Source of the DNA: Pseudisothecium myosuroides
Taxonomy: Eukaryota > Streptophyta > Bryopsida > Hypnales > Lembophyllaceae
Assembly: GCA_951799445.1 (NCBI GenBank)
Contig: OX637289.1
Location: 5,051,321-5,115,320, forward strand
Direction of reading: 5' to 3'
Length of the DNA stretch: 64,000 nucleotides
Positions within the stretch are counted from its first letter, which is position 1, and each line of letters starts with the position of its first letter. The notes beneath the pieces were generated by a model. The model had not been told where the DNA came from, made no database searches, and worked only from the letters and a program-made list of their open reading frames with translations. Position numbers and translations under genes: made by a program. Positions 19,372 through 31,189 of this stretch are shown here, piece after piece.

Positions 19372-19442
19372 TGTTGCTTCCTCCAAATATTGCCTATGAT
19401 AGTTCCACTTAAAATCATAGGCAATATTTGGAGGAAGCAACA
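19372..19442. repeat. Perfect short hairpin, 29-bp arms and 13-nt loop
   Basis: 19372-19400 is the exact reverse complement of 19414-19442 (the left arm begins TGTTGCTTCCTCCAAATATT). A transcript would form a 29-bp stem. It could be a minimal foldback element or a small-RNA hairpin; nothing in the sequence decides this. Confidence 0.85.
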
Positions 19443-20689
19443 TGGCAATTCATTTTTAAAGTAACCTAAGAACCTAGATTCATTACAATCTAACAAAAAA
19501 ATTATTATTATTTTACAATGGAATAATGCGGTAGAGCTACAATTTATAAATAATCAATTTTTCAAGTTCATTTGTAAAATTCCACACAAATTTGATTGAC
19601 CTATACATTCAACTTAGATGGAATCAATTCATCAAATGAAACTTGTTTAAAGCATTGAATTTACTTGATTTCAATAAACTAGAGGCATCATAAATTTTTC
19701 CCCAAAGGCCTTTACCATATAAGATATGGTAATTAGGAAGCTATTAAACAACACTAAGCCATTAAAGAAGCCTACACTAATGCTTGTTCACATACAATTT
19801 ATTTTTGCAAAGGCATAAATTTGACTGTTATAGTAAAAATTACTGACTTATTTTAAAATATTAATAAATTGAAATAAAAATAAAATATTACTCTTATTCT
19901 TGTCTTGTTTTTGTTTTTGGATGAAGTATGAACTTCACAAACTATGTTGAATTTTTAAATAGTGGCATGAGATACCGATATGAAATTTTATATTTTAAAA
20001 TATAACTTGTTCACATTAATTATATATTTTTGACATTTTTCTGGATTATTATATTCTTTAGTATTTTCAAATTTTCAAATCAAGTAAATTTGTAATCCAT
20101 AAATTTATTTATTTTATACAAACTTATTATAACAAGAAAATTTGAACATATTTTTTCTAAATAGAAATAGAAATCATTGTATTAATAGTAAACTTAATTA
20201 TCTACACATTGCACTGTTTGTACTAATATAATATATAGTATGTTCATTGTCTTAATATTTGCAAAAAATAAATAACTTTATATTTATTAGTAGGATTTAT
20301 AAATGATTACTGAAGTTTTATAGATCACTAAAGAGAAGTATGGAAAAATTATTTGGCATAGATTAAAGAAATATAATAGAGTGATGGCTTTCTTTTGCAA
20401 TATAAATTATGAATCTTTATTTTAGAAAATCATTTTATTAGCAACAACGCTAGTTTGTGAGCCTTAAAATGCAAGTTTAAGAGTTGTGAGCGTACATTGT
20501 ATGAGCCTAGAGCATTGACAAAAAAAAAACTTGAAATTTTTGAAGTCAACAAAGTAAATAATGGAAAATTTCCAAACTTTTATTATTAAGCCCTATGATT
20601 GTGGACCTATAACCGTGAACCTATGACCATGGAATCTTGTCAACACGTACACCGCACTTGGCTTCGCTCGTTGGCAAGCAACAATTTTA
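19443..20689. other. Intergenic, no gene seen
   Basis: Very AT-rich DNA without a recognised gene or repeat. Confidence 0.4.
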
Positions 20690-21180
20690 AGCCACTTTGA
20701 GCCCTAGAAGGGGTCTCTTAGTACCGAGAGGGGTTTCTTGGAGGATGACAAAGTTGAAACAAAAAATTGAAAAAGTCCCAAACTCCAAACCTCGAAAGGA
20801 ATCTCTCAGTGGTCGGTACCAAGAGGGGTTTCTTGGGATAACAAAGTTGCAAAAAAAATATTTGAAAAAATAACAATTAAAATTTTTTTTTTGTAGAGTT
20901 CCATTTGATTCCAAACCCCAGAAGGGGTCTCTTGGTACCGAGAGGGGTTTCTCGGGATCACAAAGTTGCAAATGTTTTTGAAAAAAAATAAAAAAAATAA
21001 AAAAAAATAAAAAATAGAGAGTCCCAAATTCTCTCTCGATATTGAGAGGTTTTTTAAGGGTGATGAAGTTGCAAATTTTAAATTTAAAAAAAAATTTAAA
21101 ATAAAAAATAAATAGTTTTGAAAGTCCCAAACTCCAAATCCCTGAAGGGATTTTGGAAGGTGATGAAATTGCAAGAAAAA
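20690..21180. repeat. Degenerate tandem repeat, roughly 110-bp units
   Basis: Four to five diverged units each contain a GAAGGGGTCTCTTGGTACC-like block, a GAGAGGGGTTTCTTGG block, ACAAAGTTGCAAA and then a long A/T run. Long minus-strand frames across it are rich in Phe and Lys because of the A/T runs and are not credible genes. Confidence 0.75.
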
Positions 21181-23121
21181 GAAAAAATTGAAAATGGATA
21201 GGTTGTATAGATGATGTGTTTGGAAAACATTTGGAATGTCTCAACCCTATTTCAAGCCAACTGACATATTTTTTTAAGTTCACTAGCTGTAAAGATCGTC
21301 AATTCGTAAACCATGGACATAGGTCTATACTCTAAAAATCACAAAAATTTACACCAAAAATTGAAGGCTCAAAGGCTCTCGGGCTCTTGGACTCACACTC
21401 AAAAGCTCACAAAATAGCAACCCCGTTTTAATAGCCCAAACATAAAGAGCTAAAATTTTAAACAATTTACACACACGATTGTTTATACATAATAAAAACA
21501 ATTAGGTACATGTGATTTACAAATATATATCAAATTTTATAAATTTGAAAATCCATACAAGCTATACAAATTGTCATTGTTTGGATGATTGACCCAATTG
21601 ACTTTATATTGCTAAAAAAATTTCAATTCCTATATTCTATTGGCCCTACTATATGACAAAAGTCAACAATGTGAAGTAAAAAAAAAAGTGGTCAAAGGTT
21701 GAGCTGAACAAAGAGACATGAAATGTAATTTTAAACTTTAAGAATTTTCACATGGATATTGGAGCCAAAAAAGCATTAAATTTCAATTGGAAATCAGATT
21801 TTCATTATACTCTTTGGCTATTCATTTATAATTTTATTTTTACTTTAAATTAAAATATAGACAATTTTCTAAAATATTGGCTAGCAATTTTGAAAAATGA
21901 ATTTGCAACCACTAAATGTTGATTTTTTAATTTTAGAATGATAAAATAGAAAAATACAAACCATGATGTTTGACACTAATATAAACCTTGAGAGATTTTC
22001 AAAATCTTTAAGCATGAATTGCATTCAATATGAATGATTTCAATTTTTAGATTAAAATTAATGGTAATTTTAAAATTTTCTCAAAACAAGTTAAATTTTT
22101 ACAACTAACAGAAGACATAGGATTATAATGTGGAAAAATATTGAATACAATTCTGACCCTACAATCCCCCTATTGAGTGAAAAGACCCACAACCATTGAT
22201 CTCCATACAAAACTATTGTCCTCTCCTCTAATGTTGTCAATCTACATTTTAAAAGCAAACAATCGCCATTGGTCACAATGTCTTGAGAGACGATCTTGGC
22301 CATTGAAAAGTTTAGGTTTTGGCACTTTGGGAGTCACATTGTGCTCAAGAGACACAACAATTGTATGTAGAGTGCAAGTTGGACAATTTCTAGATTGTAC
22401 CTGCTTTGATGTTGGAGTTTGTTTAGACCAACACAAAGAGATTGCATTCAAATAGTTTAACTCATGAGGCAAGGAATTTAGAGTATTTGTATGAAACATT
22501 GCCAGTCTCCAATGATAGACAAAGTGAGTGTTTTGCAATTTTTAAAGAATTTTGGTTTTGTAAGACAACAAATGTTCTCCGTGAAAAGTTGCAAATATTT
22601 GTAATTGTGAGTTTTTGAAACATGGATGGTCAAATAGTTGGGAACAAAATGGAACTCAAACGACTAAATATGCAAAGTTTTTTGTATGAACTATTACAAC
22701 GGCAAACCCTATCATTTTTCATTTCAGAGATCTGAATCTATGTTGTTTCTCATTTATTGGAGGCTGAAAATGATTACTAGCCAATTCAGGCCCTCATTTT
22801 GTCGTTTCCTCATTTTGTCATTTGTAACTTTTTTCACTCACGCCATATTTTGTTGTTATTTCATGGAATGAAAAGCGACGAGGTTTGCAGAAGTGTATGA
22901 GTTGAGTTGAGACAAGGTCAGGGAAGGATTTGTAAACCTCTCTATGTACAATGTATACACTATGCATTTAAAAGACCGTGCACCCCTCTTAATTTAAAGT
23001 ATGAGACTGGTATAGGCTTGTGTCGTTGGCTCAATGTAGAAAATGAAACTTCATTGTTCCCAAAGTAAAAGATTCAAACTAATTTAATTTAATTTTTAAT
23101 TCATAAATTGCTAAAAAAATT
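21181..23121. other. Intergenic, no gene recognised
   Basis: Only short frames are present (for example around 22091-22538) and none carries a recognisable domain. Confidence 0.4.
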
Positions 23122-23530
23122 CATAACTTTCACACCATATGTCCAAATGCCACAAACTAAAGTTTGTGCACCCCTCCTTGGCAAGAGCTTTCTGACAGTA
23201 CCAAGAATGTAATTGACTCACATACGGTCTAAAAGATCCATAATTTAGGACAATTTAAGACTAAAAAATAACTCAAAATCCATAATTTTCACACTATAGG
23301 TTTAAATCTCACAAAACAAAAAGCGTGCACCTCTCCTTGCAGAGAACTTTCTAACAATACCATGAACATGACCCGGGGATGTACGGTCCAAAAGATCTAT
23401 ATTTTAGGATAATTTAAGATCCAAAAATAACTCAAAAATCCAAAACTTTCACTCCGTATGTCCAAACGCCACAAAATAAAGTTCATACATCCTTCCTTTC
23501 AAAGAGCTTTCAAACAAAAGACATTAAACT
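23122..23530. repeat. Tandem repeat, about 160-bp period, 2.6 copies
   Basis: Units begin near 23122, 23281 and 23441. Each contains the words CATAACTTTCACACC(A/G)TATG, GTGCACC(C/T)CTCC, AGAGCTTTC and AAAAGATC(C/T)ATA. The copies are clearly diverged. Confidence 0.75.
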
Positions 23531-24237
23531 AGTCCCAACAAGGTGAATTTTGTATTCTTGGAGGTAAAAGTAAAAATTAAAAAAATCTATTTTGTGCCAT
23601 CTTGAGGGTATGTTCTAGACTCCCCTAGCTAATTTGGGGCCTTTGATTACAAACATAACATTGTTAACCAAGCTTGCACTACTAGAAAATTTACTGTCCG
23701 ATTCAACAAGAAAATCAAAAAATATATGTTATTTTGGACAGTGGATTAGGACATTTTGATTTGGACAAAAATCAACACTTCTATGTTGATTTTATATCTT
23801 GATTCGGTCATAGTGAAAAAATTATTATTATTATTGAATAATTTGCCATGTAAGCTGCCACATAGGTTGAACTTGCCACGCATGCAAGACTGCCACATCA
23901 GTAGAATGGCCAAACAGATTAAATTGCCACGTCAGCAATCAACAAATTGATATTAAATAATTAATTAAAGTTTCCAAATTAAATTCTTAAATTTAAAATT
24001 TACCTTAAAAAAATCCAACATTATATTCAAAATAATTAAATAAATATATACTACTGTAGAGCTTTGAATGCCAAAATTCACCACTACATTCCAAATAATT
24101 CAACATATATTCCAATTTAACTTTGAATGTAGCTTACCTTAGTGTTTGAAGGGAGGGGAAGACAAGGCCTTTATACAAGTGAGGTGGTAGGAGGTAGGAC
24201 AACCCATATGGGATTTGTAAAGAGTGAGGAATAGTTG

Positions 24238-24678
24238 AAGCTCAACCGCTCATACTTAAGTCAAAAGTAGGAATTGTAGTTTTAGTAGAATTTCAGACCT
24301 CATTTAGGCATTGTAGAATTATTTTTTTCAAATAACTTTGAACTAAGTTATTGTAGAAAATGAATCTAAATTTCATCTCCAAAAATCCGTTTCAGATTTG
24401 AAGCCTCCAATTAAAAGTTATGGACAAATTTGAGAGAGGGGTTGGAAGGGACATTTTTTTTGACAATTTCAAACACCCACTTTGAAATTTGTCCATAACT
24501 TTTGATTGGAGGCTTGAAACATCAAACGGTTTTTTGGAGATGAAATTTGGCTTGATTTCACAACTTTTTTTAGTTCAAAGTGCTTTGAAAAAAGATATTC
24601 TACTATGCCAAAATGAGGTTTGAAATTTTACTTTGTACACAATTTTTACATTTTGACAATGAGCGGTCAAGCTCTCAT
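24238..24678. repeat. Inverted repeat inside the CACTA element
   Basis: Arms of roughly 200 bp begin at the GCTCAACCGCTCAT side and end at ATGAGCGGTCAAGC. Inner matching words include CATAACTTTTGATTGGAGGC and its partner GCCTCCAATTAAAAGTTATG. A long imperfect hairpin results. Confidence 0.75.
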
Positions 24679-24804
24679 CTTCAAATTATCCCATATTCTT
24701 TGATAATTCATGATGAACAATGGATTTCATTGTAAAAACAACCTCTCGACTATCATTTTTTCTAAATGTCAATGAAAAATGGTGACTCCTAGTAGTAGTT
24801 GGGG

Positions 24805-25525
24805 CCACCATATAAATTGCTCTCATAAATTGAGAAACTAAATTTGTGAAGTGAAAATTGGGAATATTGTTGTACAAAAGGGATTCTACAATTTCACTTA
24901 GAATGGACTATACTTAGACCTATTATTATTTGAATGAAATTTTTATGTAAAAATAATTTTTTTGTGAAAAGTCAAAATGTCTCATTTCTTTTTATAGGAT
25001 GAATATACATCTTGACTAGAATTACATATTATAAGTTGCATGAATTTTAAATTTTTATTGATTGAATTTTATGGATTGAAATCTTATTTATTAGAATTTG
25101 ACCTCAAAATTTTTACTTTTTTATTTTTCATTCCATAGATTGCAAAAAAATACAATAAAAATTCAAAATAACTTCAAATAACTATGTATATCAAAAACAT
25201 ATTTGCAATTTATGGAGTGAAAAATTAAAAAGTCAAATTTTAATCAATAAGATATCAATCAATAAAAATCCAATATTTGTGGATCTTGTAGTATGTGATT
25301 CTAGTCAAGATGCACATTCTTCCTATAAAAAGAAATGAGACATTTTGACTTTTCACAAAAAAATTATTTTTCCATAAAAATTTCATTCAAATAATAATAA
25401 GTCTAAATATAATCCATTCTAAGTAAAATTGTATATAAAGGTAGAATCCCTTTTATACAACATGTCAAAATTTCTCTTAATATTTTCAATTTCTTAGTTT
25501 ATTAAAACAATTTATATAATAGCCA
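24805..25525. repeat. Second inverted repeat inside the CACTA element
   Basis: Arms of roughly 300 bp share blocks such as AAATGAGACATTTTGACTTT and CTTGACTAGAAT with their complements. Symmetry is centred near 25150. It could be a nested foldback element or part of the CACTA body. Confidence 0.75.
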
Positions 25526-26070
25526 ATTATTTTTGGAAGTCACCATAAGTCCATCACCTTGCCATATAGAATATCTTGATTTCAGATGGTCATTGGACTT
25601 TATTTTGGACTTTTCCGCTAATATTGGACATTTTTATTTTTTACAAAATTTTGATCATTTAATTTTTTGTTGAATTTGACATTTTTTCTTATTCATTTTA
25701 TTTATCTTTTGGCATACTTTTAAATAATTATTTTTGGCCGACCCTATCTTACTATTACAATATGTGGAAAAATGAAAATGATGTTGAGAGGATTGCCAAA
25801 TCAACTGAGCAAATTTTTTTTTGTTCAAATCAACCAAATCATGTTGATTGATGTTTGGAGGACAGCCAAATCAACAGAGCTCAATTTTTCTCTGTTGTAA
25901 TCAACGTAAGTGCATTGATTTTCTGTTGATTAGGGCCCCCTTTTCTAGTAGTGTTGGGGGGGTCCGTTTTGCTTCTCCAAAAAGTAGGATCCCCTAGCGT
26001 TGCACGGCAACTTCTCCAAAATCAAAATCAAGTAAAAAAACTACTTCAAAATGTAGAGACCATTAAGCAT

Positions 26071-27227
26071 CACTACAAGAGAAAGGGGTGTTTTAAGTGA
26101 GTTTTTAAGTATAGTCCTAGACACGTGATTTTAAGTAATGACCTTTAAGGAGATTTTCAGCAAAATTTTACTTAAAATACATGTGTTTTAAGTAAAATTT
26201 TGCTGAAAATCTCCTTAAAGGTCATTACTTAAAATCATGTGTCTAGGACTATACTTAACCCCTAGAGTTCCTTGACTATGTTCTCACAAAAAATGCTCCA
26301 AAACTGCCATTTCTAGTACAAGTACCAAATTTTTGAAAAATATCATTTTTGCACACATGTAACCGTAGGATCTTATAGTATTCTGGTTTGAAAATATGTG
26401 GAAAAAATTTCAGAAATTTCCATCGTGTAGATTGGAATATATATTAGCATTTGAAGTGGCAAAAGTCCTTTTTTGGGCCCTGCGAAAAACCGGGCAGCTG
26501 CACTTCACAAGGTCAGCTTATTATGAAAAAATTTCCAAAATAGTTGTGCTTCTTTGGATTCATTCTTCAGGGCAAGTTGGCTACATGCTTGAAAATTTTC
26601 AGATTATTTGGAATTGTACAACATATAGGAAAAAAATAGTAAGTAGAAAGAAGTAGAGAATGGTTCAAAACACTAAATTGTTAAGAAGTTAATTATGGAA
26701 TTGAAAAATACCAATTCCAATGATTGCAATGTTGTAATAAACAATCTACACCCTAAAATTTTATTTTTTTTGAAAAATATTGAAAATTGAGTGAAATAAA
26801 CGACTTCAAAGTTTATTTTAGAGTAGACAATCCATAACTACCCGCAAACTAAAAATCCTCATAACGTTTGACTCATTGATCAGAATGGAATGAATCAAAG
26901 CTTTCCACATATATATATATAAATCTAATAAAACAATTTCAAATTTTTATTTCTGAAAAAAGTGATTTTTTCTGATCTGCCCGAACTGCCCAAGTTGACC
27001 AACAAACAACATATTTGGCCATAACTTTTGACTCGTATTTCCAAATGTCATGAAATTTGGTGCGTATGAAAGATATTCCTCAGCCCCACCTTCTATAAAA
27101 ATTTCAGCCCAAAATATGAAAATCTCCAGTCACAAGTACCTGCCCAAAATATCTATGTTGCCAAAAAAGGCATGTTGGTCCTTTAGGGGTTAAAAACTCA
27201 CTTAAAACACCCCTTTCTCTTGTAGTG
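26071..27227. mobile_element. CACTA-type palindromic MITE, interrupted by a TTAA element
   Basis: Termini CACTACAAGAGAAAGGGGTG and the exact reverse complement are flanked by the 3-bp duplication CAT (26068-26070, 27228-27230). If the insert at 26259-27189 and one TTAA are removed, about 220 bp remain and fold into one nearly perfect hairpin from end to end, centred near 26180. The CACTA ends and 3-bp duplication identify the superfamily. Confidence 0.88.
26259..27189. mobile_element. TTAA-flanked non-autonomous DNA element (copy A, 931 bp)
   Basis: It begins CCCCTAGAGTTCC and ends GGTCCTTTAGGGG, with TTAA directly on both sides (26255-26258, 27190-27193). It is homologous along its whole length to 27963-28885 and to the reverse complement of 45518-46439. 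It is inserted in the arm of a CACTA-type hairpin whose halves resume exactly at the TTAA. Termini and target match piggyBac-type elements; no transposase is encoded. Confidence 0.85.
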
Positions 27228-27657
27228 CATTATCCACTTGTAATATTATATTGCTTTATTGACCTCTCCAATCATGTGCATGGGGCTGGGATAGCCAACC
27301 AAACGCATCCTCCATTGACAATCTAGAGAGCAGCCCAACCAATCTCCATCCTATAATTATAATTGAATTCCCTCCAGGTATCTAGGACGGAATTATTCCT
27401 CAAGCTAAGGGAAGAGAGTTGATGCGGTTTAAGAAAGTTATTGTGCATTCAAGTTAGTCCTACATTAAGTTGGCTTGAGTTTTTAAATTTGCAAAAAATT
27501 TCATGTGCGGCAAATAAAAAATACCTACGTCTTTCCACGGAGTAAATCCACCATGTTGGGACGGGTTTAACATCTTGCTTTTCGAACAATATCCAAATCG
27601 TGATTGGAAAAACACAATTCCAGAGATACCGACCACAACAAACAAAACAAATAGCCT

Positions 27658-27932
27658 ACATTAGATGGAATTTGGCGGTCTTGAAGGGCTGCGAGTTCCC
27701 CTACGTTCCCAGACTACGAGAATGCTGCAGGAACGCGCTACAGTAGCTGGCTGATGTGGCATAGCGATTGCTACGTCATTTTTGGAAGAATTAAATTTTT
27801 TTTTTTTTTTTTTTGCTCGAAATGATATTTGGATTTTTTTCCCCCTTGACAGCGTACTGCTATTCACAGAATTGGGCCAAATCGGGGAACGCCCCCAAAA
27901 CGGCCCTCCAGATTCCCCAAAAAACATCTAAT
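27658..27932. mobile_element. Possible small inverted-repeat element
   Basis: The left end ATTAGATGGAATTTGG and the reverse complement of the right end, ATTAGATGTTTTTTGG, agree over about 30 positions with mismatches, continuing to GGAGGGC-type words. The interior is GC-rich compared with its surroundings and has a long poly-T. No target duplication is clear. Confidence 0.35.
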
Positions 27933-27962
27933 GAATATAATTAAGAACTCAAGCTAACTTAC

Positions 27963-28885
27963 CCCCTAAAGTTCCATGACTATGTTTTCACCGAAAACAC
28001 TCAAAAACTGCCATTTTTAGTAGAAGTACCAAATTTCTGAAAAAAAAACTTTTTTGACACATGTAACCATAGGATCTTATAGTAAACTAGTTTTAGAAGA
28101 TGTGGAAAAAATTTCAGAATTTTCCACCATGCGGATTGGAAGATATTAGCGTTTGAATTGGCAAAAATCCTTTTTTTGTCCATGCAAAAAACAGGGCAGC
28201 TGCACTTCACAAGGTCACATATGTATGAAAAAATGTCCAAAATGGTGGTGCTTCTTTGAATTATTTTTCCTAAACAAGTTGTCTACATGCTTAAATTTTT
28301 TCAAATCATTTGGAATTGTACAACTTATACAAAAAAAATAGTAAGTAGAAAGAAGTAGAGAATGATCCAAAATACTAAATTGTTAAGAATTTAATTATGG
28401 AATTGAAAAAGGTCGATTGTAATGGTTGTAATGTTGTAATAAACAACCTTCATCCTATGATTTTTTTTTTCAAAAAATATTAAAAATTGAGGTAAATAAA
28501 CAACTTCAAAGTTTATTTCAGAGTAGAGAATCCATAACTGCCTGCAAACTAAAAACCCTCATAACTTTTGACTCATTGGTCAAAATGGAATGATTCAAAG
28601 CTTTCCACGTATATATAACTCTTGAAAACCAATTTCAAATTTTTATTTTTGAAAAAAGTTCTTTTTTTAGATCTGCCCGGACTGTCCAGTTACGAAAAAA
28701 AGTAACATATTTGGCCATCACTTTTGACTCCTATTTCCAAATGTCATGAAATTTGGTGCATATGAAAGATATTTGTTGCGCCCACCTTCTATTAAAATTT
28801 CAGCTTAAAATATAGAAATCTCTAGTCAAACGTACCTGCCTAAAATTTCTATACATCCAAAAAATGCATGCTGGTCCTTTAGGGG
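27963..28885. mobile_element. TTAA-flanked non-autonomous DNA element (copy B, 923 bp)
   Basis: Full-length relative of the element at 26259-27189 in the same orientation, more diverged. It begins CCCCTAAAGTTCC and ends GGTCCTTTAGGGG. The right flank is TTAA, while the left flank is TTAC, explained by one substitution. Only short frames are present. Confidence 0.85.
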
Positions 28886-28911
28886 TTAATGTATGACTAA
28901 TTTTAATGTAC

Positions 28912-29799
28912 TTTCTGTACAATTGGGTACAATAATCTTACAACCGGCCTATTTGAGCCATTCAAATGTTCTTATATAACATGGAGTATAATTGGTCTAT
29001 TTTGGTAAGCATAATTATCATTGCATCTTTAGACAATCCAATCAAGCATACCAAATTTCAATTTCAGTAAAGCAAAAATCCATTTTTGGTGAATTTTCGA
29101 AGTTGATTTTCATGGTTTTACATGATATTTAATTGAAAACAATTGGTGATGAATTTTCTTAATTTGATTGCACAGATATGTAGGAAACATATATATGCAT
29201 AGCTTTTATATTAGAAAAACTCCATTAAGTAACAAAAATATGATTTGTGAAGAATTCAATGTAAATTGTGGTATGACCAAACTTTGTAAGATAGATATCT
29301 CTATATCAATTAATTAGATTTTGGCAAAGTAATTGTACCATCATGCTCAAATGTACAAAATTAGGTACCATGCAAGGAGCAAATAGAAATATCAAATTAC
29401 AATAAAGAGATATCTATTTTTAGAAAATTTGGACATTGTCACCCCATCATTGAAATCTCTATAGAAGAAAGTGTAAAACTTTTTTTGGAGATGCTTGTTG
29501 AAGGGAAGATGTGCACGTTGATGATCCCTAAATATTCCCATAATTAAATTAAAAAATTTGTCACCAATTGTTTTCAAATAAATATCATGTAAAACCATGA
29601 AAATTGACTTTGAAAATTCACCAAAAATGGAATTTTGCTTTCTTGAAACTAAAGTTTGGTATGCTTGATTGGGACTGCGTAAGGATGCAATGATAATTAT
29701 GCTACCAAAATAAACCAATTATACTCTATGTTATATAAGAAAATTTGAAAGGCTCAATATGCCGGTTATAAGATTATTGTACCCGACTGTACTGTACAG
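28912..29799. repeat. Foldback P1, about 0.9 kb
   Basis: The left arm begins near TGTACAATTGGGTACAATAA and the right arm ends near TTATTGTACCCGACTGTAC. Inner blocks such as ATCAAGCATACCAAATTTCA pair with their complements. The symmetry centre is near 29355. The same sequence family reappears at 31190-32180. Confidence 0.8.
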
Positions 29800-31188
29800 T
29801 AAGGTCTAATTCATTTATGAATTTTTGAAATCGCAGGGAAGGAAATTTCACATCTACCAACTTTGACAGCCTCCCGAGGGCTCAAAAATTGGTCTTTGAC
29901 CATGAAATTTTTACCACAACTTCATCTTTAAGTTAATTATTTGTGTGCCAAATTTCAAGGCCAAATGATTTACACAAAAAAATATATTCGAAATCTACCA
30001 ACATGTGTAGCCATGAGAAAAATTTCACTATTGCCAACTTTGACACCCTCCCAAGGACTGAATTTTTTTCTTTTGCTATGAATTTTTTTGAATAGGACCA
30101 CCTATATGTTTATTACATGTGTGAAAAGTTTCAAGTCCAAAAGACCTCCCAAAAAATAGACATTCAAAATCTACCAACATGTGTATTTGTGAAACAATTT
30201 CACTACTACCAACTTTGACACTATCCCAAGGATTGAAAAAGTGTTTGTTTACCATGAAATTTTTATGATGAAATCATCTCTATGTTGATAACATGTGTGC
30301 CAAATTTCAAGTTCAAACGATTCACACAAAAAGAATATGCTAGTTCTACCAACATGTGTAGTTGTGAGAACAAAAATTTCAGCCCTTGGGATAGTGTTAT
30401 TTTTTTAATTAAAATTTCACATGGATGAAGAAAGTCATTCTCACAACTACACATGTTGGGTAAAATTAAAATATCTTTTTTTCGGTAAATCTATTGATGT
30501 TGAAATTTGGCATACATTTTATCAATATAAAGGTGATCTCATGCCAAAAATTTCCTAGTAAAATGTTTTTTTTTCAGCCCTTGGGATAGTGTCAAAGTTG
30601 GTAGTAGTGAAATGTTTCTCACAACTACACATGTTGGTAGAATTGGCAATTTTTTTTTTGTGTCAATCTTTTGAACTTGAAATTTGGCACACATGTTATC
30701 AACGTAGAGATGATTTCATCATAAAAATTTCATGGTAAACAAACACTTTTTCAATCCTTGGGATAGTGTCAAAGTTGGTAGTAGTGAAATTGTTTCACAA
30801 ATACACATGTTGGTAGATTTTGAATGTCTATTTTTTGGGGGGTCTTTTGGACTTGAAACTTTTCACACATGTAATAATCATATAGATGGTCGTATTCAAA
30901 AAAATTCGTAGCGAAAGAAAAAAAATTCAGTCCTTGGGAGGGTGTCAAAGTTGGCAATAGTGAAATTTTTCTCATGGCTACACGTGTTGGTAGATTTTGA
31001 ATATATTTTTTTGTGTAAATCATTTGGCCTTGAAATTTGGCACACAAATAAATAACTTAAAGATGAAGTTGTGGTAAAAATTTCATGGTCAAAGACCAAT
31101 TTTTGAGCCCTCGGGAGGCTATCAAAGTTGGCAGATGTGAAATTTCCTTCCCTACGATTTCAAAAATTCATAAATGAAGTAGACCTTA
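29800..31188. repeat. Palindrome P2 made of about 172-bp tandem repeats
   Basis: The outermost 130 bp of each end are nearly perfect inverted copies (start TAAGGTCTAATTCATTTATG, end with its complement). Inside, each arm is a head-to-tail array. Units repeat CCAACTTTGACA, CCATGAAATTTTT, GCCAAATTTCAAG and CTACCAACATGTGTAG about every 172 bp: three in the left arm, about four in the right. The inversion point is near 30420. No coding potential is evident. Confidence 0.85.
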
Positions 31189-31189
31189 T

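Larger units (their letters stand above)
23677..25953. mobile_element. CACTA-type non-autonomous transposon (2.28 kb)
   Basis: It begins CACTACTAGAAAA and ends TTTTCTAGTAGTG, an inverted repeat of the CACTA (En/Spm) type. It is flanked by the 3-bp duplication TTG on both sides, as expected for this superfamily. Internally it holds two large foldbacks (24238-24678 and 24805-25525). No transposase frame is present, so it would depend on a related active element. Confidence 0.85.

Noticed and set aside
20687..21283. Minus-strand frame of 198 residues, Phe/Lys-rich
   Set aside because: It spans a degenerate tandem repeat with A/T runs, and the overlapping frames look alike; no domain.
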